Below, piece by piece: positions 47,359 to 59,732 of a stretch of 64,000 nt of DNA (its first letter is position 1; every line of letters starts with the position of its first letter). The stretch is from NCBI GenBank assembly GCA_963277665.1, contig OY728163.1, positions 1,901,794,644-1,901,858,643 of the forward strand, read 5' to 3'. The notes under the pieces were generated by a model. It saw only the letters and a list, made by a program, of their open reading frames with translations. It was not told the origin of the DNA and searched no databases. The stretch is from Viscum album (lineage: Eukaryota > Streptophyta > Magnoliopsida > Santalales > Viscaceae). The position numbers and the translations under genes were made by a program.

Positions 47359-50300
47359 ATTATGGTTGAAAAAGGAAAAAATACATGTAAATTAATACTA
47401 CATAAAATTGAGATAAAATTAGAAATATAGTCACAGTGACCGAAGGTATATGGAAACAATGAATGAAACATGGAGTGACTCTAAGGAAATCTCCAATGAT
47501 TCTGACTCTACACATGAATAGAATTTAGATCGATCTGACATGTGCTTTTTGACTAAAGTATCTGAGGTACATGTGGTTTCTACTATTTTACATGTGATTA
47601 ATTCTGACAGTTATAATAATGAACATAATGATGACGAGATTTCTCAAGAAGATACATTTTAATATTTCTAAATTCTAGAAGACAGTTTTAATGAACTTAA
47701 GGATAATTATAGTGTTATTAAAAGACAACATGCTTTATCTATAAATATTAAATATTATTTATATGTTGAGAAAAAAAGGAATTCTCAGTTATTAAAAGAG
47801 AACATTGAACTTAAATTATCTAATGAGAAACCTAAGAAGGATTTAAAATTATTTATAAATGTTAGTGAAACACTTTTTAAGATTCTATTAAAATAGGTCA
47901 CTCTTATGTATGTTACAAATTTATGATACCAACCTAGAAAAATAAAAAATTTAAAGAGCATTTTGTAGCTATGTCTGAATCTGATAATTCTTCTGCAAGA
48001 TATTTTTCTAATGGAAAAAACGTTTTATTTAGAAAATCGTACATTCCCCTTATAAGAAACCTATTAGGAAAATATGAATTCATAAATCCCTGAACACTAA
48101 CTCATCCGAAACAAAAAAAATCTAGTTACAAAAATCATTTCTTATATAAATTTTTTTTTTGGAAAACAACCAGAAGACCTCCTGAAAAATTCTGCGATAC
48201 ATGGAGAGTGGTTATTTAAGGAATATTATGGGATACTACTCATTTTTAATGAGTCTAATAATGGTTCATGGTGGTTATGTAATATTTTGGGATAATGATA
48301 AGTGGAAAATCATTGGCCTTATCCAAATTGGTAACATAAATTTAGTTTTTATTTCCATCATAATATTTATTGATGGTTTGAATTATATCATGTTTAGCAT
48401 CTCACAATTATGAGATGATGTGTTTCTTGTTAAATTTGACAATAATGAATATAATTTTTTCAATTATATTTATTATTTAGTCTTTCATTATTTAAGGAAT
48501 GATAATGTCTATGATGTTGATTGTAATTCATTAATTTCTAAAGAAAATTCATACCTAAGTTCTTTTCATAAAAAAACATTTTATTTTTCATACGCGATAA
48601 TGAAACTATAATATTAACTAACTTATAAATCATACTAGGAATGTTTTGGACAAGGGTCTGCCCAATCTAGATTTCCTAGATGAAAAATTTTATAACCCCT
48701 ATCAAATATGAAAATAGCAAAAGATTCATTTAAATTAATGAAAGAAGATTCAAATTCTCAACCAATTGAGTTGGTTCAAATATGTTTATTTTTATCATAT
48801 ATATTTTATTATCTAAAGGGGATAAAATATGTGTATATACAAGTATATTAATTTCTATGTATTCTTGGGTGTTATTTTTAGCTCACAGAATTGATACCTG
48901 CTCTTAATTTACCATGTATTCTACGTCTGTAGAAAATTTATGTAGACTTAGAATTAGGACCCTAAAAAGTTACCATGGTCATGTGTTTGAAAACCATAAA
49001 AATGAATATTTTTTTCTCAAATATTTTATATTATCGTAACTTGTCTACTCTGAGGATCCCTTAGCATGGTGGAGTTGTAGAAATAAGGAATATAAATCTT
49101 CAATAGATAGCTTAGACTATCATAAATGAATATGACTTACCTATCAACATTATCACAGAGGCTACAAACATAGCCTATTACATTATTAAAATAGTTTTAA
49201 TTAGTCCAATATTTAAAAATACCACTTAAAGTATTTAGAATAATATGAATCCTAAGGTCAATTTTTTTATATTTTTTGGTTAAAAATTATTTAATCTTAA
49301 CAGTAAAGATAATATTTATATATTTTCCTCCAAAAGTGATGGTGTAATTTTCTTGGGTTATTCAGCATTTATTAAACCCTATAGAAATTTCAGTAAAAGA
49401 ACCAATATTGTGGAAGAATATATTCATATAAAAATTTTTGAAAAAAATCCACATGAGACTAATAACTCTTTAGAAAAAATTGAGGATTATTTATCAACAA
49501 TGATCTTAAATACAAAGAATATTTATTCTATAGTGAACCTGTCTGAAAAATAAAACAGTTTCTGAGTAATTTCTATAAATTACACAACCTAAATCTATAG
49601 ATGATTTAGAATTAACCAATCCTTATTTTTTCTAGAGCTCTTAAGACCCTTATGTACCATCCTTTGGATTCTATGGTTGGAGACATTAATAGAGGTGCAC
49701 TGACTATATCTTCTATTTTAAATCAGGTTGAACATCAAGATTTTTTATCTCAACATTAAAAATAGTAAATTAATGATGAATTATGGGTAATGGAAATTTA
49801 AGAAGAAATAAATCAAACTAGAATAAATAATTTATGGGAAATTATGGATTGACCCAAGGACACCATAACTATAGTCAATAAATTGGTGTTTAGAAACAAG
49901 GTATACGAATCAGAAACTATAGTAAGAAACAAGGCAAGACTAGTTCCACAATGTTATTTTCAAGATGATGGAATAGACTGTGAAGGGACCATTTCACCTA
50001 TATAAAAACATAAATTCAGTAGAATACTGCTTCCCTATTCCGCTCATCTAAATTTCAATCCTTATCTAATGGATTTCAAAATTTATTTCTTAAATTCTTA
50101 TATAATTTATTATTTATTTGTTGAACAACCCATAGTTTTCATAATATTCACCTTCTAACTAGTGTTTTCTAATTTAAAAAATCATTATATTTTCTAAAAT
50201 AAGATCTTATATATATGTATGATAGTCTCATCGATTTACTAATTTGAAATTTTTTTCCAAAAGGTATAGATGATCCTACACTTTTATAAAATGATTTTCA

Positions 50301-51240
50301 AAAGATATTTTTGTGGAAAAAATCCATTCAGGTAATGGTATTTTTGGATATTAAAAATTTTCTTAGGTTTTGATTTTTATAAAATGATGAAAAATTAATT
50401 TCAAAAGAGTTTAATGGGTGAAATAATATTCATTCTTGGTTTTCATATTTTTCAAAATAAATAAGGAATTATTTTAAATCAATGAAAATATATGAAGGAT
50501 ATATTAAAATGTTTTAACTTGGATATCACTAAGAGTAGTGATACTTTTATGAGTGAAACTTGTAAATTGGATCTTGGTAAAGCTTGAAATCCATTAGGTC
50601 AATCCAATTACATATATATGATTGGAAGTATCTTTTTTCATTCCACTAGTTGACTTGATATTATATTCAGGGTGTACATGTGTGTTCACATTGAATCAAA
50701 TCCAAAAGATTCACACATGGTTTCTATAAAAAATAATTTTTTTAAATAGTTAAAATAAACTAGCACGTTAGGATTGTTTTAACCAAGAATACAATTATTT
50801 GATATAGGTAGTTATTCATATGTTGATTTCAGTGGATGTAAGTTATATTGAAAAATCACCTCTAGAAAATATCAATTTTTTTAAAGTCTCTAATTTCATA
50901 GTTTAGTACGAATAAAAATTATGCTTCACTATATACCACTATAGATGAATAAATTGCCGAGGTAGCCTTTGTGCAAAACTATTGATGAAGAAACAAACAT
51001 TACTAGACTATGGATATCAATTCCAACATATCCCTATAAATATTAATAATAAAAGTGCAATAAATATTTCTAAGAATCATGTGTCCCATTATATAAAAAA
51101 TTATTTATGTAATAAATCACTTTTTGAGAGATCATTTTCAAAAAGGTGATATAACTCTTAAATGAAATAGTACAGAACATCATCTTGCTGTGATATTCAC
51201 GAACCCTTTGAATTTTGAGATTATTAATTAAATTATCAGA
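47359..51240 (+). pseudogene. Ty1/copia (SIRE lineage) gag end and pol
   Basis: Continuation of the gag at 39858. The end of Gag (47359-47900) holds a knuckle-like ITYYG.KRKKYM, an acidic DSDSTHE region and FNELKDNYSVIKRQHALS. Protease and pre-integrase (48200-48690): GGYVIFWDN, KIIGLIQIGN, FIDGLNYIMFSISQL. Integrase end (49350-49560): LGYSAFIKPYRNFSKRTN. Reverse transcriptase: LVFRNKVYESETIVRNKARL near 49890, LPYSAHLNFNPYLMDFK and FVEQP near 50130, then a core where the expected YVDD is not visible, then SETCKLDLG and IESNPKDSH. RNase H (about 50880-51236) ends FLRDHFQKGDI, HHLAVIFTNPLNFE. Stops and frameshifts are frequent. It is an old, inactive element. Confidence 0.85.
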
Positions 51241-51409
51241 ATGGTTAGGGCAGACGCCTTTTTTTAAGGTAAATTAAAAGACAAAATGAAGATGTATAGG
51301 TTCATACAAGCACACATTCTCTCATTCCAATAATGACTAAGGAAAAGAACAAACTCAAAAATCAAAGACACCCTATTAAGAATCATCATAGTCACTATTC
51401 TGGTTAGAA

Positions 51410-51680
51410 TCACCATTGTGAATGTCATAGAGTAGTGAATGTATGACCATTGGGTATGCTTGAACATTGGTTGTGTCTCACTATTGGTATGTCACACCAT
51501 TGGGTATGTCTCATCATTTAAATTTTCACCTTTGATACATATCTCCATTGATGCTTCTTCCTATTGATACATCTCATCATTCATAATTCTCACCTTTGAT
51601 AATTCTCACCATTTATGATTCTCAACCTTGATACTTCTCACCATTAAACTTCTCACAGTTGTATTGTCTCACTATTGAAA
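51410..51680 (+). repeat. Degenerate TCTCACCATTGAT repeats
   Basis: Variants of CTCACCATTGATA recur about every 15-25 bp, just downstream of the copia RNase H. They resemble the set at 38168-38650, hinting that both mark copia LTRs or leaders. The match is loose. Confidence 0.45.
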
Positions 51681-51684
51681 TTTT

Positions 51685-52800
51685 TCTTCCCTTTTTAAAA
51701 TTTTCATTTTTATATCCTATGTTTTTTACCATGGTTTTTTATTTTCATGAAATTCTATTTTTAGTTACGTTTTATTTTGTAACATGACATGATAATATTT
51801 AAAAATTTATTTTTTTCAATTTTCCAAATCCCTAAACACCCAAATGATAATAAATTCAATAATTTTTATAATTTCAATGCACTTATTCCCTCAAACATTT
51901 TTTTCTTAAGGTCAATTTGATATTTCTCCATAAACATTTTAACCTTCCTTTCATCTTCCATTCATCTTCAGTAAATCCAACTGATCTGACCTCTTTGGCC
52001 AATGTTAAAAGACTATCAGAGTCTTATCTAGATTAACATTATTCCATAAATAATAATAAAGTGGAACTAAGTAGACTTGACCTTGTAGAGCCCATAAATA
52101 CACATCTATAAAGGTTTATAGTTGTTCCTAATAAATATGTTCAAGAAGAGTGGTTTCATTTAATTATATCATTGTTTCTTTGAGTTCTTCTAGATCTATG
52201 GTTTTTGGAGTGGTTCTATTAAAAAGAGAGACCATTTTATCTAAATATGGTATATTAGTTATTTTAGTATGTTGTGGTTACTTTTGATGAAAATGAAGAT
52301 TTGGTATGAAAATGGATTAATAGACATAGGTAAGGTTTTTTTCTTGATAGAGGGTTAAATTTTTAAAAGTTACACATGAGGGTATAGAAAAATATTATCA
52401 ATGAACCAATTCAGATGTCAGTGATGATTTTGTCAATAAAGAATCCCTTACTGAGTTCACTAGAGTTAGAATATATATAAGGATGATTTTTTATGAGTTA
52501 TACAGTGGATGAATACTACTATTCTTATTTTTCCATCACATGTTTTGTCCAAGAAGGGGTGATATTTCTACTTTGACATATATAGATTAATACTTGTTTT
52601 GTTTTTTTTCAGAATATGGGAAAATATAAACATTTTCTGATATTAGATTCTTCGTTTGTTAGAAATGACTATGTCGAATTAAATATCCAATTCTCAAATT
52701 TAACCAAATATTATTTTCTATATGTTTGAATAATGTGGTTTGGTTGATATAGATGAAGAGTCAATAGTAGACTATGGTGGTTTTTTCATAACCAAAATAA
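51685..52800. other. AT-rich stretch, nothing recognised
   Basis: No clear frames or repeats. By position it may be the 3' end of the copia element. Confidence 0.4.
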
Positions 52801-52801
52801 T

Positions 52802-53760
52802 ATGTACAAGGATAAAATTAGTTTCGACACATGGATAAAGAAATGGGTAAGTGATAAAAAATTGTTGTATGATGAGATTAATCTTATTAGACATCCTTAT
52901 ATAATGGGATATCTTATTGATCCTGGTATAGATTTGGATGATATTGTTGAGTATTATTCTGATGAGGATGAAGTGGCTGATGTCTCTAGAGAAGAAGAGG
53001 AAAACTATTTTTTTTATGAGGTATGTGACCCTTATCATCTTCCTCGACCACAGACTATAACATATATAGACCCTATCCCATGAGGTAGTATCCTTAAAAG
53101 AGATAAATTGGTAATGATTAATGAGGATGAGACTGATGTATCTGGAGAAGAAAAATTCACACAAATTTACAAATCTTCTGAGGAAAATGGAGATTGTAGT
53201 GATGAAAAAGTTGAAGTTTAAGACTATGGAAATTATGATTATGATGGAAGATAAAATCGTAATTGTTAAAATGGGAAAATTTTAAGGGATGATATTAAGA
53301 GTCATTAATATCTTATTACTTCTCATGGTTGTTTTATTTCCTGGCTAGAGGATAGGCTTATCTCAGTTTTTTGAAGCGGGTATTCCTACTATATAAAAAG
53401 AGATGTGTCTACTGATGGGGAGAAATCCCAAAGTCCTAAAAGTAATAAAGTGGTTTCTCCTAATGATATAGATTATTATATATCGATTATTTTCATGAGA
53501 TTCCACCAAATAATGGTTTACCTGGTCATTGAGATGCAAGATATTCAAAGGGATTCTTAGATGATGAGATTGATATTGATGGTCTATTATAGATATTTTT
53601 TTCTATGATAGTGCATGCACATTCTCTTATTGGACATCCTATTCCATTTTATGTAGTCACAAAAGGTGACGTATATTCTGTTAGTGAAAAACATCTTTCA
53701 TATTTAGATGTTATGTTGGAAAATCAGGTACCTATTGTGATTAAGTTGAGTGAACACAAT
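52802..53760 (+). pseudogene. Acidic open frame of unknown function and degraded continuation
   Basis: The run 52802-53083 codes 93 residues, rich in Asp and Glu (GIDLDDIVEYYSDEDEVADV). It is followed by more acid-rich fragments (53090-53220) and a recognisable-looking run at 53608-53769 (IVHAHSLIGHPIPFY, YLDVMLENQVP). I do not recognise a family with confidence. SIRE-type copia elements often carry an extra, so-called env-like ORF downstream of pol, and this position would fit. Several stops separate the pieces. Confidence 0.25.
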
Positions 53761-53769
53761 GTGTGATAA

Positions 53770-55103
53770 TTGTTTTAATTAGTAATCAAACATTTTCAAT
53801 TTAAAATTATGCACCATATTAAAGAATTTTAAATTTAGAATAAAATACTATTCAGTGTGATTAATTCTTTGAAATCTATTTTGGCAGACATGCAGACAGT
53901 TTTTTCTACCTTTATGGATGCTCTTCTTGGAATATATGATGATTTTACTTATATTTAATTATGTACAAGTTATCTAACTAATCATGTATTTGATATTTAT
54001 TTTTATAATTCTAGTGGTAACAGAAGGGCTTAGATCTACTTCAACTAGTACTTCAAATAATTCTACTTCACAACCTCAAGAATCATTTAGCAGAATAATG
54101 TAAAATAGTGATCATTATAATAAACTGGCCTTAAATAGAACTTATATTATTTTTTTTGATATAGAATTTACATTTGAGGATATTTTTAGTTTATAGACTC
54201 ATATAATTATGAAAAACACTTAAAAATTAGGCCATTACTTTACATATGGACACTCATACATAGTATCATCTTTTTCCACACAATGGAAACCTTTTTAAAT
54301 TATAACATGATTTCTTTTTCAAGGCACGTCATAGATTTACCATCACAACATTCTATTTATCCTTAAAAATATTAATACCAGTGAAAAACATTTTAAAACT
54401 TTGTATGAGAACAAAATATCGAACAAAGGGACACAAAATGAGTAACAAAACCATTAGTCTATGAATATTTTAAATTCATGAACAAAATTTCATAAAATCT
54501 TACATCTCATCCATAAAACATAAACACATAATATTTCCTCATGAAATAATAATATTTCAATAAAACTCCATAGAAATCATAAATCATAAAGGTAACTTGT
54601 GACATCTATATCATTCATACATTATAGCTTTCACAACTACATAGGGAGTAACTTTGATGGTTACGTTTGGAATACCCATAACAGTATATTCCATTTATAT
54701 TTGAAGAGAAGCCCAACCGGTTAACCCAATATCATTTCCCAAAGAATTGGAGATATATCACAAGCTAACATACCCTTAGTTTTTCATATAAGTTGTATCC
54801 ATAAACAATTACCAAGAACCATAACATAATCATGACACATGAAACAAGCATAACGGAAAAATAATATTTCCACATTGAAATAACATTTCATCTTTTCAAA
54901 GTCACACATAAAAAAATGAAAATAATTTATTTGAAAATATGAGTGTATACTTGTAAAATAAACATAAAATCATTAATGTGGCATAAAATAGAGGAATTCA
55001 GTTCATGATATATAAGATTAAAAACACTCCAAGTTATTCAAATAATCAATCCATATATATAACATAAGTAAAACATTGAAAGGAATATTTTTCATTCAAA
55101 TTG
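53770..55103. other. AT-rich stretch, nothing recognised
   Basis: No frame or repeat supported. If the primer-site-like sequence at 55104 is real, this would be internal DNA of a minus-strand LTR element. Confidence 0.4.
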
Positions 55104-55765
55104 TCTGATACCACGTTGAAAATTTATAAAAGATTTAGAATTTTAAAACATTAATTCCCATATCAATAAATACTTAAACCCATTTTCATATCATTTATAT
55201 AAATGAGAAATATTTAGATGAATTAATCTCTAAAACATTTAAAATGATGTTTTAGTTAATGTGTTCCTTATATTTGAGTATGACTCGTCATGTACAATCA
55301 TTATCTTTATAAATAATAAACTTAGACTAATTTATACATGATTGAGAACCTATTTCGCATTTATTATTTATTTTATATCACTTATTACAATGATATAACA
55401 ATTACGTATACATTTATGTTCATTTTGGATGTTTTTTCGATATTCCGTACTTGAGTCGAAAATGAAATTGGTATGATGTCAATAGTACACGTGGTTATAA
55501 GTCCATTATCTCCATAATAATAATCATGAAATAATAATCACTTTTATATTTCCATTATACCTTTAAATTCATTCATTATATATGGATATTAAAAATGATC
55601 CATGTTTCCATCATGGAGACGGTAACCCATATGCATGCATGGGTAACGTTTCCATTTTTTCAGCGATCAATTTGGAAATAAAGAAATTATTATTTTATAT
55701 TTATAGAATTATAATAATATCTTTTATATCCTATTAATTATTTAAATATGTTTATATATATTATA
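55104..55765 (-). mobile_element. Fragment of another LTR element with primer site
   Basis: The minus strand has TGGTATCAGA at 55104-55113, an initiator-Met-type primer site. The adjoining LTR would start TGAAAA at 55117 and extend right until cut off at 55766. It includes a CpG-poor version of the conserved motif at 55612-55641: CATGGAGACGGTAACCCAT, then ATGCATGCATG. The motif orientation agrees with a minus-strand element. This is a related but distinct LTR, disrupted by the plus-strand element to its right. Confidence 0.4.
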
Positions 55766-57139
55766 TGTAACATTACATGATTTAATAGTACGTTATCTCT
55801 TCAAATAAATTCAATAACTTGTGTTAGACGCAACACCGAGTTCAAGCGCACCACGACTTAACAAACTACTCATTAAAAAAGAGGTTATGAATATTATTAA
55901 CTTAATTTTGGATTATATATACTCCATATAATTTTAGAATCCATATTATGTGTTTCATAAATATTATATAAGAACAAATTCATTTTTTAGATAAAAGAAG
56001 TTTTTTTCAAAAAATGCTATTTTACTGCCTTTTAATGGCAGTCCTTTTTTTAAAACTAATATTTGATTATTTTATATATTAAATTTAATGAAATTAAATT
56101 ATTCTTTAGAATCGGGAAATAATAAATTAGTTTGGATAAATTTTTGGTACTTTTCTAATAACTTTCATATTTTGATGAATAGTGAAAAATTTTAAATTTT
56201 AATTAAATACAACTTGTTTAATCGAAATAATTTATAGTGTTAAATTATACATTTGACTAGTTTTAAAGTATAATTATATTATATTTTTATCATTTAATAT
56301 AATTTACATCATTGGATGTAGTTTCACATTTAAACTTAACATAAACAAGTGTCAATCTTTTGATGGTTATTATTTCTTAAAAACAGGTTTCCTGTTTTGA
56401 CAATAGGAATTAATTTTAAATTAATTTCTACCAATTATGTGGTTTAAATTTAGAAAAAATGGATTCTATATTTTGAATCTGGAGTTCCATATTGTGTAAA
56501 TATGTAACTTTTATTTTTAGACAGTACGAATATTTACATAAGTAAATATTTTATTTACCATGGTTAAATGGTAAATCTTTAAATAAGGGTAAAAAATATT
56601 ATTATAATAATATTAAATTACACTAACATGTGTCCGATGCCTATTGGTTGATACATTTCCGACCATGGGAATTCATTTGTCGATTTCAGGACCCCATGGA
56701 GTCAATTGAGTGTGATAGTGACACTTCATATTAATTAATTTAAAGTAAATACAAAAATGACATAAACATATATTTTTTAATCAAATAATTTTTATAAGGG
56801 GTTATATAAGTTATATTTTAGACTATAAATATTAATTTTAAAGATAAAAATATTTTCCCACATCATTGTTTTTTTATAATTTTTTAGACATCATTTAAAT
56901 AAAATTATTTATGACACAATAATGATGCAATGTTTACCTCATTAAAGAATGATTTAAATAAATGAGACTATAAAAATTAAAACAATATCCAAAACCTGTC
57001 CAATTTTTATTGGATGATTTCATCTATAACATGAGTCATCATATCATTAACTTTAATGATATTTGGACCTTTATAAAACGAAAATCATTATATAATAAAA
57101 TAATATTTTCAAACATTCCTAAAGAGCCCCTCCTCCCCC

Positions 57140-57149
57140 TTATAAAAAT
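57140..57149 (+). promoter_or_regulatory. TATA box of the old 5' LTR
   Basis: TTATAAAAAT in the same context as the young LTR TATA (CTCCCCC before, CCTCACCTCT after). In the old 3' LTR (about 62450) the equivalent reads CTTAAAAAACG and the TATA is lost. Confidence 0.55.
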
Positions 57150-57481
57150 CCCTCACCTCTAACCCATTTATCACACCTCTCAAATCTATTGGATTCTACA
57201 ACCTCTACCCTATTAATCTCTATAAATAACTCTCTTTCTATTAGAATCATTACCATAGGCATAAGTCACTTAAAGGAAGCCTTTTGGTTCAAACCAAAGG
57301 GAGTTACCCGATTTAATGGTAACACCTCCTCTTAAGTTCTTTCAATTATTTTACTTCTCCAACCCCCTAAACTCTATTTATTTCTTTATTTTATGACAAA
57401 AACAGTATCCTCAATATGCTAGGTTGTTTTTATGAGAATTATTTTAAATACACTTACACACACCTCCATCTAATGGGTATA

Positions 57482-57536
57482 GAACATAATGTTTTTGTGG
57501 ACAGTGAACTATTGCCTCACGAAACAATAATTGTTC
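57482..57536 (+). promoter_or_regulatory. Extra stem-loop in old 5' LTR leader
   Basis: GAACATAATGTTTTTGTGG (left arm) pairs imperfectly with CACGAAACAATAATTGTTC (right arm), enclosing GACAGTGAACTATTGCCT. The GTGG/CACG closing bases recall the conserved motif. A matching hairpin is in the old 3' LTR at 62792-62854. Confidence 0.45.
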
Positions 57537-57868
57537 AATCGTCTACTACCACCTCTTATGGTGGCCATTATGATAGAACTATTATTATATTTGATATTTA
57601 TTTTATATATTATCTTCTTTAATTCTCTTTTATTGCATACCTTTATTTTTTTCATGTTGTATATATATGATAATTTCATTTGAGGAAGTGTGGACTACCG
57701 CCCCCTCAATGTGATAGGACTCGTTCATACCATACATTGAACGTATAAAGGATGGTGTTAATGATATAACATAATGTATATAAAATATTACATTATAATG
57801 GAATAATAATACACATGTGTATCATTTTTTCATATTTCCTTTTAAAATTAAAAAATGAAATGGAAGTA

Positions 57869-57908
57869 GCGTTCGTGCGTACGTACGGATTACCGTCTCC
57901 ACGAACGC
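57869..57908 (+). promoter_or_regulatory. Conserved motif stem-loop in old 5' LTR
   Basis: The 30-nt motif (57874-57903) differs from the young copy at 15821-15850 by one base, which falls in the hairpin loop. Here the flanks form a perfect 9-bp stem, GCGTTCGTG with CACGAACGC. The surrounding LTR sequence is heavily diverged, so the motif stands out. Confidence 0.6.
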
Positions 57909-59255
57909 GATGAGATTCATTCCCCATCGTAACCATTCAAGAATAATTTTCATTTTATTATTAGAAATAATATTTAACAACATTATATCATTCTAGATAT
58001 GTATCCAATACATACTATCCATAATGAACATGACTTACATAACAAAACATATAATGGAAAATGAATCAGTTAACACGTGAAACAATGATACTACTAAAAT
58101 ATTATTAACAAATCAATATTAGAAGATCCTATATTATATAATAATTATATATGTGGTTCTTTTATAATTTAATAACAATGATTTAACTAATATACAGGAG
58201 GTTAATGTACCCTCGACCAAGGAAAAGTACAAGGTAAGGGTTAATTCCTTAATCTCATTATTATATAGAGATTGTTTATGTGTAAGTATTTACTGGGACA
58301 TTTTTATCATCCATGTCCATGTTTCATAAAAATGATTTCAAAATATTTTAAGGTTTTTTGGAAGTGTTATTTATCAAGATCATCATTTTAAATGTTTTAA
58401 TTATTTTTATTTAATCTTTTTAATTAATGTCCATGTTTTAAAAATGATTTCAGGAATTTATTTATATAAAAATTATTGTCTTAAAATGTTAATAACTCTA
58501 AAAAGTTTCAAAGTAGTATGGGACACTTTGATTAAAAATATCTTTTAAATGAATTCCTTTATAAATGTGTGACTTTAAATGATTCCACAAAAATTGATAT
58601 ATCTCTTAAAGAGTTTTATTGATCATTTTCAACTATGTCAACATCCTTTACTGTATATGATTCTTTATTGAGGTTGATTTATTATAATATAATCTTCCAT
58701 ATTATATTGAATGAGTTATGATATTTTTTAATGTTAATGTGCTATTTTAATACCATTCATGGTTTATGATTAAATTATTGACATTTTTTATTCTAGTTTT
58801 AATATGAATGTTTATGTTATGTTTCAACATTTTAATAAGAGGAATGCATTGGGAATAGTATGTGACGGGGGGAGCCCTAGTTCCTCGATGCATTAGTATG
58901 TCTCATTAGACAAAATAGTGTCCTGGCACAAGGCCTTGAAAAAAATTTATTTTTAGTCTTGGGACGAGGTCTTGACTATGTGGTTATGATGTCCATCATT
59001 ATGCATTCCATAATTATGAAATTAGTTATTGATATTACATATGATTATTCGACTAGTAGATTATCCATGTGAATAAGTAAGTGGCATTATTTGATTTAAC
59101 ATTACCATATTATGTTGATGTTTAAGTTTAAAAGGATTTTGTTTTAATTTTATTCATTTCCTTAAGTGTTTATGCTTATTTATGAAAGTTTCTGCTATAT
59201 TTTTATCCTTACTAAGCATCTGAGCTCACCCCTTTCTATGTTTTATTTTTTCAAT

Positions 59256-59732
59256 GATCCAAATACTAATAAGGATCATACCTTTCATGGTATTGAGACA
59301 ACATTTAGAAAGGAAACATTCTCCCACATATTATCATCATATGAAGAAATTTTATCATGTGTTAATGAGATGTGTAAATAATTCTATGAGTCCTATGGCT
59401 TTGAAGGAAATCCAGACAAGAAAAGGATTGTAGAGAGAAAGATGGATGAAGGAAAGAAGGGAAAGAAGTATTTTCCCATTTGTGATAACTATGGAAAGAA
59501 TCGCCTTGGTAAATTCCTGAATGGAATGGGAGTTTGTTATAAGTGTGGAGAAAAGGGACAACAAGTATGTGATTTCATGGGTTAGAAAAAGGTTTCCAAT
59601 GTATAATTCTTCATCTGCAAGGAGTTGGGACACTACACAAATCAATGTCCCAATCATCGTAGTATACCACAAATGATGTTGTTGGAAAATAATCAAGTTA
59701 TGATATTAACACATATCAAGAGTAATGACTAG
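59256..59732 (+). pseudogene. Gag of the old relative, N-terminally deleted and broken
   Basis: It begins abruptly at a codon corresponding to residue 15 of the young Gag (DPNTNKDHTFHG) and stops at TAA 59379-59381. It continues in frame with ESYGFEGNPDKKR. Knuckle 1 is lost (CDNYGKNRLGKF), knuckle 2 is partly preserved (CYKCGEKGQQVCDF), then stops near 59583 and 59604. Knuckle 3 is complete (CKELGHYTNQC preceded by FI). It ends ILTHIKSND. Derived from the same ancestor as the proteins at 19836 and 26488. Confidence 0.85.

Larger units (their letters stand above)
55766..59250 (+). repeat. 5' LTR of the old relative, 3'-truncated
   Basis: It starts TGTAACATTACATGATTT, a decayed form of the young TGTAACACCCCAAGATTT. 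It proceeds through the CACCGAGTTCAAGCGCACCA block, the TATA region (57140), stem-loops (57482-57908) and the CTCGATGCATTAG block (58885) to GAGCTCACCCCTTTCTATG (59222). The last roughly 250 bp of the LTR is missing. Confidence 0.85.
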
